Shown: piece by piece, positions 6,444-15,674 of the stretch | Layout: every line of letters begins with the position of its first letter | Position numbering within the stretch: the stretch's first letter is position 1 | Assembly: GCA_009924135.1 (NCBI GenBank) | Contig: RFSE01000032.1 | Span: 1 to 42,727, forward strand | DNA from: Pseudomonadota bacterium | GTDB taxonomy: Bacteria; Verrucomicrobiota; Verrucomicrobiia; Limisphaerales; SXTU01 | Direction: 5' to 3' | DNA length: 42,727 nucleotides | Position numbers and translations under genes: made by a program | Notes under the pieces: model-generated | Database searches by the model: none | What the model saw: only the letters and a program-made list of their open reading frames with translations | Told to the model about the DNA's origin: nothing

Positions 6444-9400
6444 ATGATCAAACGCCTCGTTCACTTCGCCCTGCATCAGCCGATGTTTGTCGGCCTGATG
6501 GCAGTCCTGTTTGTTGCCGGCGGCATCGTCGCCTTCAAAACGCTGCCCATCGAGGCGTTCCCGGATGTCTCGGACATCCAGGTCAACGTCATCGCACTGT
6601 ATCCCGGCCGCGCGCCGGAGGAGGTCGAGAAGCAGGTGACCATTCCGTTGGAAATCGCCTTGAGCGGCATTCCGCATCAGGTGCGGCTCTTCTCGCACAC
6701 CCAATTCGGCCTGAGCTTCATCATGCTCACTTTCGACGACAAGGTGGATGATTACTTCGCCCGCCAACGGGTGATAGAGCGGCTCACCGGCGTGGACCTT
6801 CCGCCGGGCGTCACACCGCAGCTCGGGCCGCTCTCGACGCCCATCGGCGAGCTGTTCCGCTACCGGCTCAAGGGTGAGGGGCGCACGACGGCGGAATTGC
6901 GCACGTTGGAAGACTGGGTCGTCGAACGAAACCTCCGCATGGTGGATGGCGTGGCCGACGTGGTGACCATGGGCGGCCTCATCAAGCAGTACGAGGTCAA
7001 CCCCGACCTCGCCCGGATGCGGGGCTACAATCTTACGTTGCAACAGCTCTTTACCGCGCTTGGTCGCGGCAATGCCAACGCCGGCGGCAGCTACGTGGAA
7101 CAGGGGGCACAGCAGTATGTCATCCGCGGCATCGGCCTGCTCCGTTCTGCGGAAGACATCGGCAAAATCGTCGTGGCCTCCCGCAACGGTACGCCCGTGC
7201 TGGTGAAGGACATTGCCCAAATCAGTGTCTCAGGCGTGCCGCGCCAGGGCATCGTGGGCCAGGATGGTGACGACGACATCGTCACCGGCATCGTCCTCAT
7301 GCGCAAAGGTGAGAATCCCTCCGTCATGCTTGGCAAGGTCAAGGAACGCATCGCCCTCCTGAACAAATCAATCCTGCCCAAGGGCGTGCAGATCGTCCCG
7401 TACTATGACCGCACCTGGCTCATTGGCACCACGCTCAAGACGGTGTTCAAGAACCTGGCCGAAGGGGCCATGCTCGTGAGCTTCGTGCTCCTGCTCTTCC
7501 TAGGCAATGTCCGCGCCGCCTTCATCGTCGCCCTGATGATTCCCCTCTCGCTCCTCGCCACCTTCATCGGCCTCTCGTGGAAAGGCATCCCCGCCAACCT
7601 CCTATCCCTCGGGGCCATGGATTTCGGCATTATCGTGGACGGGGCCGTCATCGTCGTGGAAAACATCTTCCGCCGCCTCAGCGAACAGCACGGCGAGGAA
7701 CCCAAAAGCCGCGAGGACTTTCTCGCCCGGTTGAAACACACAATCCTCGAAGCCTCCGCCGAAGTTGGCCGCCCGACCTTCTTCTCGATGCTCATCATCA
7801 TCGCGGCCCACATCCCCATCTTCACCCTGCAACGCCACGAAGGCCGCATCTTCGCGCCGATGGCCTGGACCGTCACCAGCGCCTTGATCGGCTCGCTGCT
7901 CTTCTCGCTCTCGCTGGTCCCCCTGCTCTGCTACCTGCTGCTCCGGAAGAAGATTCCCCATGAGGACAACTTCCTCGTACGCTGGTGCAAGGCGCTGTAC
8001 CAGCCCGTGCTGGGCTGGGCGTTGCGCCGGCCGATCATCGTGCTGCTCATCGCGATTGCCGCGCTCGGGGCCAGTCTTTCGGTCGTGCCCAAACTGGGCA
8101 CCGAGTTTCTCCCCGAACTAAACGAAGGCACCATCTGGGTCAACGCGAACTTCCCGCCGGGCCTCTCCATCAGCGAGGCCCAGGAGCAGTGCCGCCGCAT
8201 CCGCCAGATCCTCGGCAAAATGCCCGAAGTCCGCAGCGTCATTTCCAAGGCTGGCCGGCCCGAGGACGGCACCGATCCCAAACCCCTAAACATGGGTGAG
8301 TTTTTCGTGGACCTGAAGCCACCCGAGGAATGGACCCGCAAGGTCACGAAGGAACAAATCCTCGATGAAATGGACAAAGCGCTCGACGTGCTGCCCGGCG
8401 TCGAGACCAGTTTCTCCCAGCCCATCCGCGACAACGTGCTGGAGAGCATTTCACAGATTGATGGCCAGGTGGTCATCAAGGTCTTCGGCGATGACGCCGG
8501 CGCGCTAACCACCAATGCCAACGCGATCCTCAAGGCCGTCGGGGGCGTCGAGGGGGTCACGCGCGCCTTTATTGACCGCGCGGGTGACGTGCCCCAGAGC
8601 CTTATCGAAATCAACCGCGATCATGCCGCCCGCTATGGTTTGAACATCAGCGACGTGCAGGACGTGATTGAAATCGCCCTCGGCGGCAAGGCGGCAACGG
8701 AACTTTGGGAAGGTGAAAAGCATTTCAGCGTCACCGTCCGCCTCAAGGAACCGCAGCGCCGGCTTTCCGAACTTGGCAACGTGCTCGTGGACACGCCGGA
8801 GGGCCTGCACCTGCCGCTGCACGAAATCGCCACCTTCAAGGTCAGCAGCGGCGCGATGAACATCAGCCGCGAAAACGGCACGCGCGTGAAAGCCATCGGC
8901 GTTTTCATCAAGGGCCGCGACATGGGCAGCGTCGTCAACGACATGCAGGCCAAGGTGGACGCCCTCCAACTGCCGCAGGGAACCCTCGTGACCTGGAGCG
9001 GGGAATTCGAAAACCAGGAGCGGGCGATGAAACGCCTGGCCGTCGTCGTGCCCGTCAGCGTCTTCCTCATCTTCATCCTCCTCTTCGACGCCTTCAAATC
9101 GTTGAAGAGTTCGCTGCTCATATTGGGCAACGTCCCCTTCGCCCTGATCGGGGGCATACTTGGGCTGCTCATCACGCACATCCCGCTGAGCGTTTCGGCC
9201 GCCATCGGGTTCATCGCCCTCTTCGGTCAGGCGGTGCTCAACGGCGTCGTCATGGTCAGCCACTTCAACCAGTTGCGCGAGGAGGGCAAGACCGCCCGCG
9301 AGGCCGCCCAGGAAGGCGCGCTCACCCGGCTGCGCACCGTGTTGATGACCGCCCTGCTCGCCATGCTCGGCCTGCTCCCGATGGCGCTCTCGCACGGCAT

Positions 9401-9635
9401 CGGTTCGGAGACACAACGCCCGCTGGCCGTGGTCATCATTTCCGGCCTGATTTCCGCCACCCTGCTCACGCTGCTCGTACTGCCCGCCATTTACGTGCTC
9501 TTTGCCGGGGTTGACCCGAACGAGACCAAGCGGCATGCCCCTGGCGCCGGGCCAACGCCTGCTCCAACCCCGACCACTGCTCCAATCCCTGCCCCTGCCC
9601 CCGCGCCGGTGGCTGTCCCAGTGCCACAAACTTGA
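6444..9635 (+). CDS. CzcA-type heavy-metal RND efflux pump
   Basis: A 1063-aa inner-membrane proton-driven transporter, full length for the HME-RND family. TM1 is near 12-30 (MFVGLMAVLFVAGGIVAF); periplasmic porter domains follow; TM2-6 lie at about 340-520 and TM8-12 at about 865-1035. The TM4 motif DFGIIVDGAVIVVEN, with D393, D399 and E406, corresponds to the proton/metal relay of CzcA (D402/D408/E415). This is the HME1/HME2 pattern for divalent ions (Co/Zn/Cd or Ni) rather than the Cu/Ag CusA pattern. The C-terminus carries an unusual Pro/Ala-rich tail (about 1030-1063, repeated PAP/PTP). It is the last gene of the sigma-54-preceded operon. The substrate class is inferred from the motif; the exact metal is not known. 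Confidence 0.95.
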   Translation: MIKRLVHFALHQPMFVGLMAVLFVAGGIVAFKTLPIEAFPDVSDIQVNVIALYPGRAPEEVEKQVTIPLEIALSGIPHQVRLFSHTQFGLSFIMLTFDDKVDDYFARQRVIERLTGVDLPPGVTPQLGPLSTPIGELFRYRLKGEGRTTAELRTLEDWVVERNLRMVDGVADVVTMGGLIKQYEVNPDLARMRGYNLTLQQLFTALGRGNANAGGSYVEQGAQQYVIRGIGLLRSAEDIGKIVVASRNGTPVLVKDIAQISVSGVPRQGIVGQDGDDDIVTGIVLMRKGENPSVMLGKVKERIALLNKSILPKGVQIVPYYDRTWLIGTTLKTVFKNLAEGAMLVSFVLLLFLGNVRAAFIVALMIPLSLLATFIGLSWKGIPANLLSLGAMDFGIIVDGAVIVVENIFRRLSEQHGEEPKSREDFLARLKHTILEASAEVGRPTFFSMLIIIAAHIPIFTLQRHEGRIFAPMAWTVTSALIGSLLFSLSLVPLLCYLLLRKKIPHEDNFLVRWCKALYQPVLGWALRRPIIVLLIAIAALGASLSVVPKLGTEFLPELNEGTIWVNANFPPGLSISEAQEQCRRIRQILGKMPEVRSVISKAGRPEDGTDPKPLNMGEFFVDLKPPEEWTRKVTKEQILDEMDKALDVLPGVETSFSQPIRDNVLESISQIDGQVVIKVFGDDAGALTTNANAILKAVGGVEGVTRAFIDRAGDVPQSLIEINRDHAARYGLNISDVQDVIEIALGGKAATELWEGEKHFSVTVRLKEPQRRLSELGNVLVDTPEGLHLPLHEIATFKVSSGAMNISRENGTRVKAIGVFIKGRDMGSVVNDMQAKVDALQLPQGTLVTWSGEFENQERAMKRLAVVVPVSVFLIFILLFDAFKSLKSSLLILGNVPFALIGGILGLLITHIPLSVSAAIGFIALFGQAVLNGVVMVSHFNQLREEGKTAREAAQEGALTRLRTVLMTALLAMLGLLPMALSHGIGSETQRPLAVVIISGLISATLLTLLVLPAIYVLFAGVDPNETKRHAPGAGPTPAPTPTTAPIPAPAPAPVAVPVPQT

Positions 9636-9794
9636 TTTCTCAGCGCGGCATTCCGCGTCGGAAGTGCAATGGTTGAGAGTCGCTTGTTGAAGCCGGGCAA
9701 TGCTCGGCACTCCGTGCGGATTTCATTGAGGTTTCGCCCGCCGGAGAACGTCAGACTGCCGAACAAACTAACCGGCGAGATGCTTCTCATACCC

Positions 9795-10925
9795 ATGCGC
9801 AACCTTTCCTTCCTCTTAACGGCCCTCCTCCTTGGCAGCGTGACCACCTTGACTCATGCCGCTGACCCACTCGTCTTCATCTCCTCCTTCGCCTCCGGCA
9901 CCAATGGAGCCATTACCGCCTTTCAACTCGACCCCGCGACCGGCGGCCTCAAACCGCTGCATCGCACGACCGGCGTGGAGAATCCATTCTTCATGGTCGT
10001 GTCGCACAATCAGAAGTTCCTGTATTCGATCCACGCGAAGAGCTTTGGCGGCAAGGAACCTGAGCACGTCGCCGCCTACGCGATTGAAGGCCGCACGGGC
10101 AAGCTCACGCTGTTGAACCGCCAGTCCACGCGCGGCACGGCCAGTTGCTATGTGGATGTCGATGCCACGGACAAGACCGTGCTGGTGGCCAACTACACGA
10201 CGGGCAACATCGCCTCGCTGCCGGTCCAGGCGGACGGCTCGCTAGGTGAGTCCGTTTCATTCTTCCAGCACAGCGGTTCGAGCGTGGACCTCCCGCGTCA
10301 GAAGGGACCCAATGCTCACTCGTTCGTCGTCAGTCCGGACAACCGCTTTGCTTTTGCCGCCGACCTGGGCATCGATAAAATCATGGGCTATCGCCTCGAC
10401 GCCGCCACTGCGAAGCTCACGCCCAACGAACCGCCGTTTGCCAAGGCACCGCCGGGAGCCGGTCCCCGCCATCTGATTTTCCATCCGAATGGCAAATACG
10501 TTTACGTCATCAACGAAATGAAGAACTCGGTGACCCTGTTCGATTATGCGACCGCCACCGGCATGCTCACCGAACGCCAGAACATCTCCACCTTGCCAGC
10601 GGACTTCACCGGCAAGAGCTACTGTGCCGATCTCAAGATCACGCCGGACGGACGCTTCCTTTACGGAACCAATCGCGGGCACGACAGCATCGCTTGTTAC
10701 CGCCTCGCTGACGATGGCCGCCTGACGCTGTTGAGCATCGAGCCGAGCCTGGGCAGAGGGCCGCAGAATCTGGCGTTGGCCGCGAACGGCAAGCTCCTCT
10801 TGTGCGCCAACATGCCCGGCAAAAATGTCGCCGTGTTTCGGATTGATGCGCAGACGGGTGCGTTGAAATCCGTCGGCGAACCGGTCGCGGTGAACAGCCC
10901 GGCCTGCATCCGGGTGCTGCCTTGA
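9795..10925 (+). CDS. Secreted lactonase-family beta-propeller (YbhE/Pgl-like)
   Basis: A 376-aa protein of the lactonase_7 (PF10282) type, the fold of E. coli 6-phosphogluconolactonase YbhE. The start at 9795 gives a signal peptide (MRNLSFLLTALLLGSVTTLTHAA); an earlier in-frame start at 9669 adds 42 residues before the signal and is less likely. Repeated propeller blades include ITAFQLDPATGGLKPL, VVSPDNRFAFAADLGIDKIMGYRLD, GAGPRHLIFHPNGKYVYVINE and FLYGTNRGHDSIACYRL. Export to the periplasm makes a cytosolic pentose-phosphate role doubtful; a periplasmic sugar lactone or polysaccharide-linked function is more likely. It is followed after 27 bases by a secreted hydrolase, probably co-transcribed. 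Confidence 0.88.
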   Translation: MRNLSFLLTALLLGSVTTLTHAADPLVFISSFASGTNGAITAFQLDPATGGLKPLHRTTGVENPFFMVVSHNQKFLYSIHAKSFGGKEPEHVAAYAIEGRTGKLTLLNRQSTRGTASCYVDVDATDKTVLVANYTTGNIASLPVQADGSLGESVSFFQHSGSSVDLPRQKGPNAHSFVVSPDNRFAFAADLGIDKIMGYRLDAATAKLTPNEPPFAKAPPGAGPRHLIFHPNGKYVYVINEMKNSVTLFDYATATGMLTERQNISTLPADFTGKSYCADLKITPDGRFLYGTNRGHDSIACYRLADDGRLTLLSIEPSLGRGPQNLALAANGKLLLCANMPGKNVAVFRIDAQTGALKSVGEPVAVNSPACIRVLP

Positions 10926-10952
10926 AACGTTCCTCACAGACCGCGTAACACC

Positions 10953-11771
10953 ATGAAAACCACTCTCGCCGCCCTGCTCCTCACCATTCTCGTGGCCCAC
11001 GCTCAGGAGCAGCCGGCCGCCTTGCAGACGATCCGCGCCAAGGTGGGCGAGATTCCCATCCTGGTCATCGCGCCGCCGGAGACCAAGGGCCGCCCGCTGG
11101 TGATTTGGATTACGGGCTTCAGCGGGCAGAAGGAATCGGTTGAAGGACAACTTCGCGAGTTCGCGAAGAAGGGGTTCGTCGCGTTGAGCTTTGATCCCTT
11201 CCAACACGGCGAGCGGCGCATCGAAACGAAGGAGGAGCTGGTCAAGCGCGTGCGCGGCAACATCCGCAGATTCTTCTGGCCGATCCTCGCGCGGAGTGCG
11301 GAGGAAACGCCCGACGTGATCGATTGGGCGATCAAGACCCTGGGCGTGCGAAACGAAGTGGGCATGGGCGGCATCTCCATGGGAGGAGATATATCAGTGG
11401 CCGCAGCGAGCGTGGATCAACGGATCGTCGCCGTGTCCGCCTGTGTTGCAACTCCCGACTGGATGCGGCCCGGTTCCTTTGAACCGCCGGGTGAGCCGGA
11501 CACTGCGGCCCTGGCCGACTACGATCGACGCAATCCGCTCACGCACCTCAAGCTCTACGCCCACCGGCCAGCCATCGCGTTTCAATGCGGCGCGGTGGAC
11601 AAGCAGGTGCCGCCCGATGGCGCGACGCGGTTCGTGGCGGCGCTCAAACCAAGTTATGGGGACAAGGCTGACCGGCTGGTGGTGAACTTGGAGCCCGAGG
11701 TGCCCCATCGTTTCACGCCGCTCATGCTGACGAACTCAGTTCAGTGGTTCACCCAGCATTTGAAACCGTGA
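10953..11771 (+). CDS. Secreted alpha/beta hydrolase
   Basis: A 272-aa protein with a signal peptide (MKTTLAALLLTILVAHAQ) and an alpha/beta-hydrolase core. There is an early strand PLVIWITGFSGQKES (oxyanion region), the nucleophile elbow GGISMGGD with S142, and a late acid/His region (AFQCGAVDKQVPPDGA; EPEVPHRFTPLM), which would complete a Ser-Asp-His triad. It resembles dienelactone-hydrolase/BAAT-like esterases of about 250-300 aa. The substrate cannot be deduced. It lies 27 bases after the lactonase-fold gene in the same direction, so the two may act on the same extracellular compound. No clear terminator follows; the next gap is filled with repeats. Confidence 0.85.
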   Translation: MKTTLAALLLTILVAHAQEQPAALQTIRAKVGEIPILVIAPPETKGRPLVIWITGFSGQKESVEGQLREFAKKGFVALSFDPFQHGERRIETKEELVKRVRGNIRRFFWPILARSAEETPDVIDWAIKTLGVRNEVGMGGISMGGDISVAAASVDQRIVAVSACVATPDWMRPGSFEPPGEPDTAALADYDRRNPLTHLKLYAHRPAIAFQCGAVDKQVPPDGATRFVAALKPSYGDKADRLVVNLEPEVPHRFTPLMLTNSVQWFTQHLKP

Positions 11772-11787
11772 GCCGGACCGGTTCATT

Positions 11788-11946
11788 AGCCACGGATGAA
11801 ACACGGACGGAACACGGATGGGGACGAGCTGAGCGCGCGTTTTGTCGCAGTTGCCTGCCTGGACCAAACGGTGCGGGTCAAACAAGCGGGGCAAGGCGGT
11901 CCTTGCACAGTTGGTTCTGTGTTTAATCCGTGTTCCATCCGTGGCT
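11788..11946. repeat. Palindromic repeat, AGCCACRGATG family (copy A)
   Basis: Inverted arms of 20 bp (11788-11807 and 11927-11946) match at 19 of 20 positions: AGCCACGGATGAAACACGGA and its complement. The 119 bases between them show no convincing gene. The same arm sequence, with A for G, ends the palindromes at 40626-40772 and 40911-41062. The gap 11772-12295 therefore consists mainly of this and the next repeat. Confidence 0.75.
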
Positions 11947-12044
11947 CAACTGTAGCGTCCCGGCTGAGCCCAAACTCCGGAGGCAGGCTCATTGTGAAAA
12001 TAGTTAGGTAAAGATCAGCTTGCCGAACTTCCCGACCGTTGCCC

Positions 12045-12211
12045 CTCACCATAAACCGGCATGGGTAGGGCGCGTCTGTCCTCAGCGCGCCGCCTAACCA
12101 CCCGGACGCCGCCAGACTTCGGCGGCGCGGTGAGGACACCGCGCCCTACCGGCAGCTGGTTCAGGGGTTCAAACGCGAACCTTTGTTCCGCGAATTCTCA
12201 CCATAAACCGG
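12045..12211. repeat. Inverted repeat inside 15-bp direct repeats
   Basis: The 15-mer CTCACCATAAACCGG occurs at 12045-12059 and again, identically, at 12197-12211. Between them lie imperfect inverted arms at 12065-12092 and 12123-12149 (GTAGGGCGCG...CGCGCCCTAC). The layout resembles a small non-autonomous element flanked by duplicated target, or a dispersed repeat unit with its own direct ends. No gene is visible here. Confidence 0.65.
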
Positions 12212-12242
12212 TGGTGAACAGGCACGGCGGCTCAATACGGCT

Positions 12243-12270
12243 TTGACAGCGACACGCCAATGGCTACGGT
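12243..12270 (+). promoter_or_regulatory. Candidate promoter of the pseudopilin gene
   Basis: A perfect -35 TTGACA (12243-12248) is followed after 16 bases by TACGGT (12265-12270), a weak -10. The expected start near 12277 would leave a leader of about 19 bases before the ATG at 12296. The strong -35 and position support it; the poor -10 lowers confidence. Confidence 0.4.
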
Positions 12271-12295
12271 AAGGATCACACAGCACCGACAAGGC

Positions 12296-13102
12296 ATGAA
12301 AAAATCACCGTTCCAACCCAGGATGACCGCCGGGTTCACGCTCATTGAACTGTTGGTCGTCATTGCCATCATCGCCATCCTGGCCGGAATGCTGTTGCCG
12401 GCACTGTCCAAGGCCAAAAGCAAAGGCCAGCAGGTTCGCTGCCTGAACAACCTGAAGCAGATCGGGCTCTTCGTGCAGTTTTACTCCTCCGATGCCGACG
12501 ATGTCCTGCCCGCCTGCCGGAAAATGCAACCCGCACTGCCGGCGCAGGACGACTGGTGGGGAAATTATCTGGACAAGTATTCCGCCGGTAATTCCAACCT
12601 GTTCCATTGCCCCGTCCTGGTCGGAGTCCGCAATCAATATACTCCAGGATTCCAATGGGACTTCTCGGCCACCGCCGCCAACCCCGGATCACGGGTCGGC
12701 TACGCGGCCAATGTTTTCTTCATGTTCTATCCCCCGCCGAGCGCACAGGCTGCCAGCACCGTCACGGTGAGTGGCACCAGCTTCAGTTCCGGCTACGCCG
12801 TGCGCACCACTACGATTCTCAGCCCAACCGACTGCTTGATAGTCGGCGATTCGGAAGGTTATTGGAGCATGAGCGGTTACTGGCCAAACGCAGTCATGGA
12901 CGGTTCCAATCCCAAGTTTGAAGGCATCGCGTGCCGGCATGGCAGCACGGTCAAAAACGGGATCAACGGCGGCCGGGGAGTCGTGGTCTTTGCCGACGCG
13001 CACTCCGAAGCCCGGACCGATGACCAAATCAACCCGCAGGCCGCAAACCTGCTGCAGAACTCCATGTACTGGGATCCGCTGAAGCGCGCCGGAAACCAGT
13101 GA
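12296..13102 (+). CDS. Type II secretion/type IV pilus-like pseudopilin
   Basis: A 268-aa protein with a prepilin N-terminus: a basic leader ([13 protein letters not shown]), a peptidase site before F, and the hydrophobic helix [19 protein letters not shown] with Glu at position +5. Next comes [26 protein letters not shown], the form found in large families of Verrucomicrobia/Planctomycetes pseudopilins (DUF1559-like or its H-X9-DG relatives). The C-terminal part has CRHG...[14 protein letters not shown], resembling that H-X9-DG signature. The start at 12296 is chosen over 12260 because the extra 12 residues do not fit a leader peptide. It is a single gene with no secretion apparatus nearby, as is usual for these expanded families. 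The exact cargo or filament is unknown. Confidence 0.9.
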   Translation: MKKSPFQPRMTAGFTLIELLVVIAIIAILAGMLLPALSKAKSKGQQVRCLNNLKQIGLFVQFYSSDADDVLPACRKMQPALPAQDDWWGNYLDKYSAGNSNLFHCPVLVGVRNQYTPGFQWDFSATAANPGSRVGYAANVFFMFYPPPSAQAASTVTVSGTSFSSGYAVRTTTILSPTDCLIVGDSEGYWSMSGYWPNAVMDGSNPKFEGIACRHGSTVKNGINGGRGVVVFADAHSEARTDDQINPQAANLLQNSMYWDPLKRAGNQ

Positions 13103-13111
13103 CCATCCTCG

Positions 13112-13513
13112 TCACCCGCCGGCGAATACCGGACGGAAATTCGCCTCCGTCAAAATCCGGGCGACCTCTTCGCGTTTGTCGCCTTGAATCTCGATCTGGC
13201 CGTCCTTGACGGTGCCGCCGGTGCCGCAGGCCTTTTGCATCGCCTTCGCGAGCTGTTCCTTTTCCGGCAGGCCGATGCCGACAAAGTTTTTGACCACCGT
13301 CACGGTCTTGCCACCCCGCCCGGCCTTCTGCCGGATGATGTCCACCCGGCCGCGATTCTTCTTCGCCGGCTTCGCGGGTTGGACCGATGTCGGCGAGGCA
13401 GGCGCAGGAGGCGTTTCGGGCTCAGGCGGAAGCCCCGCACTGGACAAGGCATCAAACGGGTTGTGGCCAAAATTTTGACCGCCGTCGGTGGGGATGCGTT
13501 TGGAACTGCTCAT
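13112..13513 (-). CDS. SUI1/eIF1-like translation factor (YciH family)
   Basis: A 133-aa protein with a Pro/Ala-rich N-terminal linker (about 1-55) and a C-terminal SUI1 domain (about 57-133). The core motifs are GRVDIIRQKAGRGGKTVTVVKNF, GLPEKEQLAKAMQKACGTGGTVKDGQIEIQGDKREEVARIL. This fold is eukaryotic/archaeal eIF1; the bacterial YciH branch is thought to affect initiation fidelity. The extended linker is longer than in E. coli YciH (108 aa). It converges on the pseudopilin gene with only 9 bases between stop codons. It is a confident family assignment, but the role in this organism is unproven. Confidence 0.9.
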   Translation of the reverse strand: MSSSKRIPTDGGQNFGHNPFDALSSAGLPPEPETPPAPASPTSVQPAKPAKKNRGRVDIIRQKAGRGGKTVTVVKNFVGIGLPEKEQLAKAMQKACGTGGTVKDGQIEIQGDKREEVARILTEANFRPVFAGG

Positions 13514-13602
13514 GCGTGTGCTCGTGCTGAAGTCAGGATGGATGAACTTTCGGTCAGGACAAAGGAACGAAACCCGATGCCTATTTGCGAAGCGGGCGGA
13601 AT

Positions 13603-15057
13603 CTAGATCAATTCTTCGATCGGACGCCCCATGTCCAGCAGCAGGTGCGGACGTCCGGTCGTGTCGGTAAGGGTAGTACTCTGCGCGTCAATGCCGAGAT
13701 GGCGATACAACGTGGCGAACACGTCCTGATAATGCACCGGACGGGAAGCCGCCTCGGCAGCATGGCGATCTGTGCTGCCAATGACCTGGCCGGTACGCAA
13801 TCCGCCGCCCGCCAAGATGCCCATCGCAACCTGCGGCCAATGCTCGCGACCGCCCTTGGCGCTGATCTTGGGTGAACGACCGAATTCGCCCCACACGATG
13901 ATCATTACGTCATCGAGCATGCCGCGTTCGTCGAGATCGGTGACCAGCGTGTCCAGCGCGTGATCGAGAAGCGGTCCGAGGTAACGTATGCGCGGAAAGT
14001 TCGCCTCATGCGTGTCAAAATCGCCCAGCGAGACCGAGACGCAGCGGACTCCGGCCTCAATCAAACGGCGGGCCATGAGAAACTTTAGCGCCGCCTTGGG
14101 ACTTTCCATCGTGTCACCCAGACCAGAGTCAGCGATCGGCGGGGTGTAACGTTCGACTACGCGGCGGTCTTCCTTGTCGAGATCAAGGGCGTCCGCGAAC
14201 TTGCCCGAGCTGAGAATGCCCAGGGAGAGCTGCGTGAACTTGTCCACCGCCTCCATGGACCCGCTGGCATCCACTTCGCGACGGAAGGTGTCGAGCGACT
14301 GGCGCAGAGCCAGGCGGTTTTCCAGGCGGGCCGCCGTCAACCCCGTCGTCAACGCGAGGCTCTCACTGCGACCGTAACTCTGCTTGTCGAGTTCCGCCTT
14401 CATGCCCACGGAGAGGGCCAGCGGAAACAGGTTGGTGATGTCCGGACGATACGCCGAGTTCGTGGCACCGAGGAAACCGGGACGCGCACTGTTCCGCACG
14501 AAGGGCCGGCCTTGCAGCATGTCCACGAAGCACGGAGCGGTGTCACCCGCCCGGCCCAGCAGCTTGTTCAGGACACACCCCATGGCCGGACGTCCGCCCA
14601 CACTGGTCAGTTCCTTCTCCGTGAAACCGGACTGGCATTGGAAGGCGTCGTGCTTGCCATCGGCACCCACGAGCGACCGGAGGAAGACGTACTTGTCCGC
14701 GTGCGCGGCAATCCGGGGAAGCAGTTCGGTGAGATGCACCCCGGGAATCTTGGTGCGGAGGGAACGGAACTCGCCGCGGATCTCGGAAGGCGCATCTGGC
14801 TTCGGATCAATCAGGTCCATCTGCGGCGGACCGCCATCCAGATGGATGTTGATGATGGCCTTGTTGGACGAACGAATCCCCGCCGCCGCCTCGCCCCGCA
14901 GCAGATCGGCCAGGGTCAACGCACCAAAGCCGAGCGCTCCGGCCTTGAGAAAACCACGCCGCTGCAGGCCGTCGCAATGACGCACCGGTTTTCCGTGAAC
15001 AGTGAAGACGCCGCTGCTCATGCCGTGGCAGGTGGAATGAGGGACAATCCGCAGCAA
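13603..15057 (-). CDS. DUF1501 protein, Tat-exported
   Basis: A 484-aa member of the DUF1501 family (alkaline-phosphatase/sulfatase-like fold) found in great numbers in Planctomycetes and Verrucomicrobia. It has a twin-arginine signal near 30-50 (RRGFLKAGALGFGALTLADLL). Core motifs are HLDGGPPQMDLIDPKPDAP, GVRCVSVSLGDFDTHEANF and DVMIIVWGEFGRSPKI with GREHWPQV. An internal Met at residue 13 (15021) is an alternative start. DUF1501 genes usually pair with DUF1549/DUF1553 cytochrome genes; here none is adjacent, so it is an orphan. The biochemical activity of the family is not established. It lies 89 bases upstream of the SUI1 gene on the same strand. Confidence 0.9.
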   Translation of the reverse strand: MLRIVPHSTCHGMSSGVFTVHGKPVRHCDGLQRRGFLKAGALGFGALTLADLLRGEAAAGIRSSNKAIINIHLDGGPPQMDLIDPKPDAPSEIRGEFRSLRTKIPGVHLTELLPRIAAHADKYVFLRSLVGADGKHDAFQCQSGFTEKELTSVGGRPAMGCVLNKLLGRAGDTAPCFVDMLQGRPFVRNSARPGFLGATNSAYRPDITNLFPLALSVGMKAELDKQSYGRSESLALTTGLTAARLENRLALRQSLDTFRREVDASGSMEAVDKFTQLSLGILSSGKFADALDLDKEDRRVVERYTPPIADSGLGDTMESPKAALKFLMARRLIEAGVRCVSVSLGDFDTHEANFPRIRYLGPLLDHALDTLVTDLDERGMLDDVMIIVWGEFGRSPKISAKGGREHWPQVAMGILAGGGLRTGQVIGSTDRHAAEAASRPVHYQDVFATLYRHLGIDAQSTTLTDTTGRPHLLLDMGRPIEELI

Positions 15058-15228
15058 AGGGAGTGTCGGGTGAGCATCGGGTTCATCTTTGCCACACTAC
15101 GCTGACCGGGGCGGAGGACAATCGTTATTTTAGCCAGGCGAACGTAAAACCACCGCCGCCCTCACCGGACCAAACACCCAGTTCCTGCAAGGTGCCGGAA
15201 CGGAGCCCGGAAGAATTCTGGAGCGCCC

Positions 15229-15489
15229 CTAACCTTTGACCAAAACAGCTTTCTTCGCCTTGAGATGCTTCAGAAGCACTTCCTTGTTCCCCAACGAGGA
15301 AGGCCCGCGGACGGTGTCACCTTTGAGGAGCTTGTAGTTGACCAGTGTCTTGCCTACCTGGCCGATGTGACAGGTCACGCCTTCCATGCGCCAGACCTGG
15401 CCGGCCTCAATGGTGGGCTTCGGAACCGTGGTCTTGGGAGCGGCAGCCTTCGGAACGGTGGGCTTCGGAACACTTTGCTTCGATTTCAT
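15229..15489 (-). CDS. Small basic protein with Pro-Lys-Thr repeats
   Basis: An 86-aa protein I cannot name. The N-terminal third is a low-complexity tandem (KPTVPKAAAPKTTVPKPT) and the rest (about 28-86) looks like a compact beta-domain (EAGQVWRMEGVTCHIGQVGKTLVNYKLLKG) ending in a basic helix (LLKHLKAKKAVLVKG). No signal peptide or membrane segment is seen. The regular reading frame, biased third positions and isolated location suggest a true gene. The form suggests a cytoplasmic nucleic-acid- or ribosome-associated protein, but this is only an impression. It diverges from the amidohydrolase gene, 185 bases away, with no recognisable promoter. Confidence 0.6.
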   Translation of the reverse strand: MKSKQSVPKPTVPKAAAPKTTVPKPTIEAGQVWRMEGVTCHIGQVGKTLVNYKLLKGDTVRGPSSLGNKEVLLKHLKAKKAVLVKG

Positions 15490-15674
15490 CGCGATTTTGA
15501 CGGAATTCAGGGCCGGCTGTTCAACTAACGACTGCGAGGACTTGAATCAGTCCTGCCGCAGTCTATCCTCAGGCCAACAAGTCCGATCGCACGCAATCAC
15601 ATGCCACCGTCATTGCCCAAGCCAGCCCGCTTAACACGGACGCACGGTAAACTGGTTGCCGCAAATTGTCAGCC

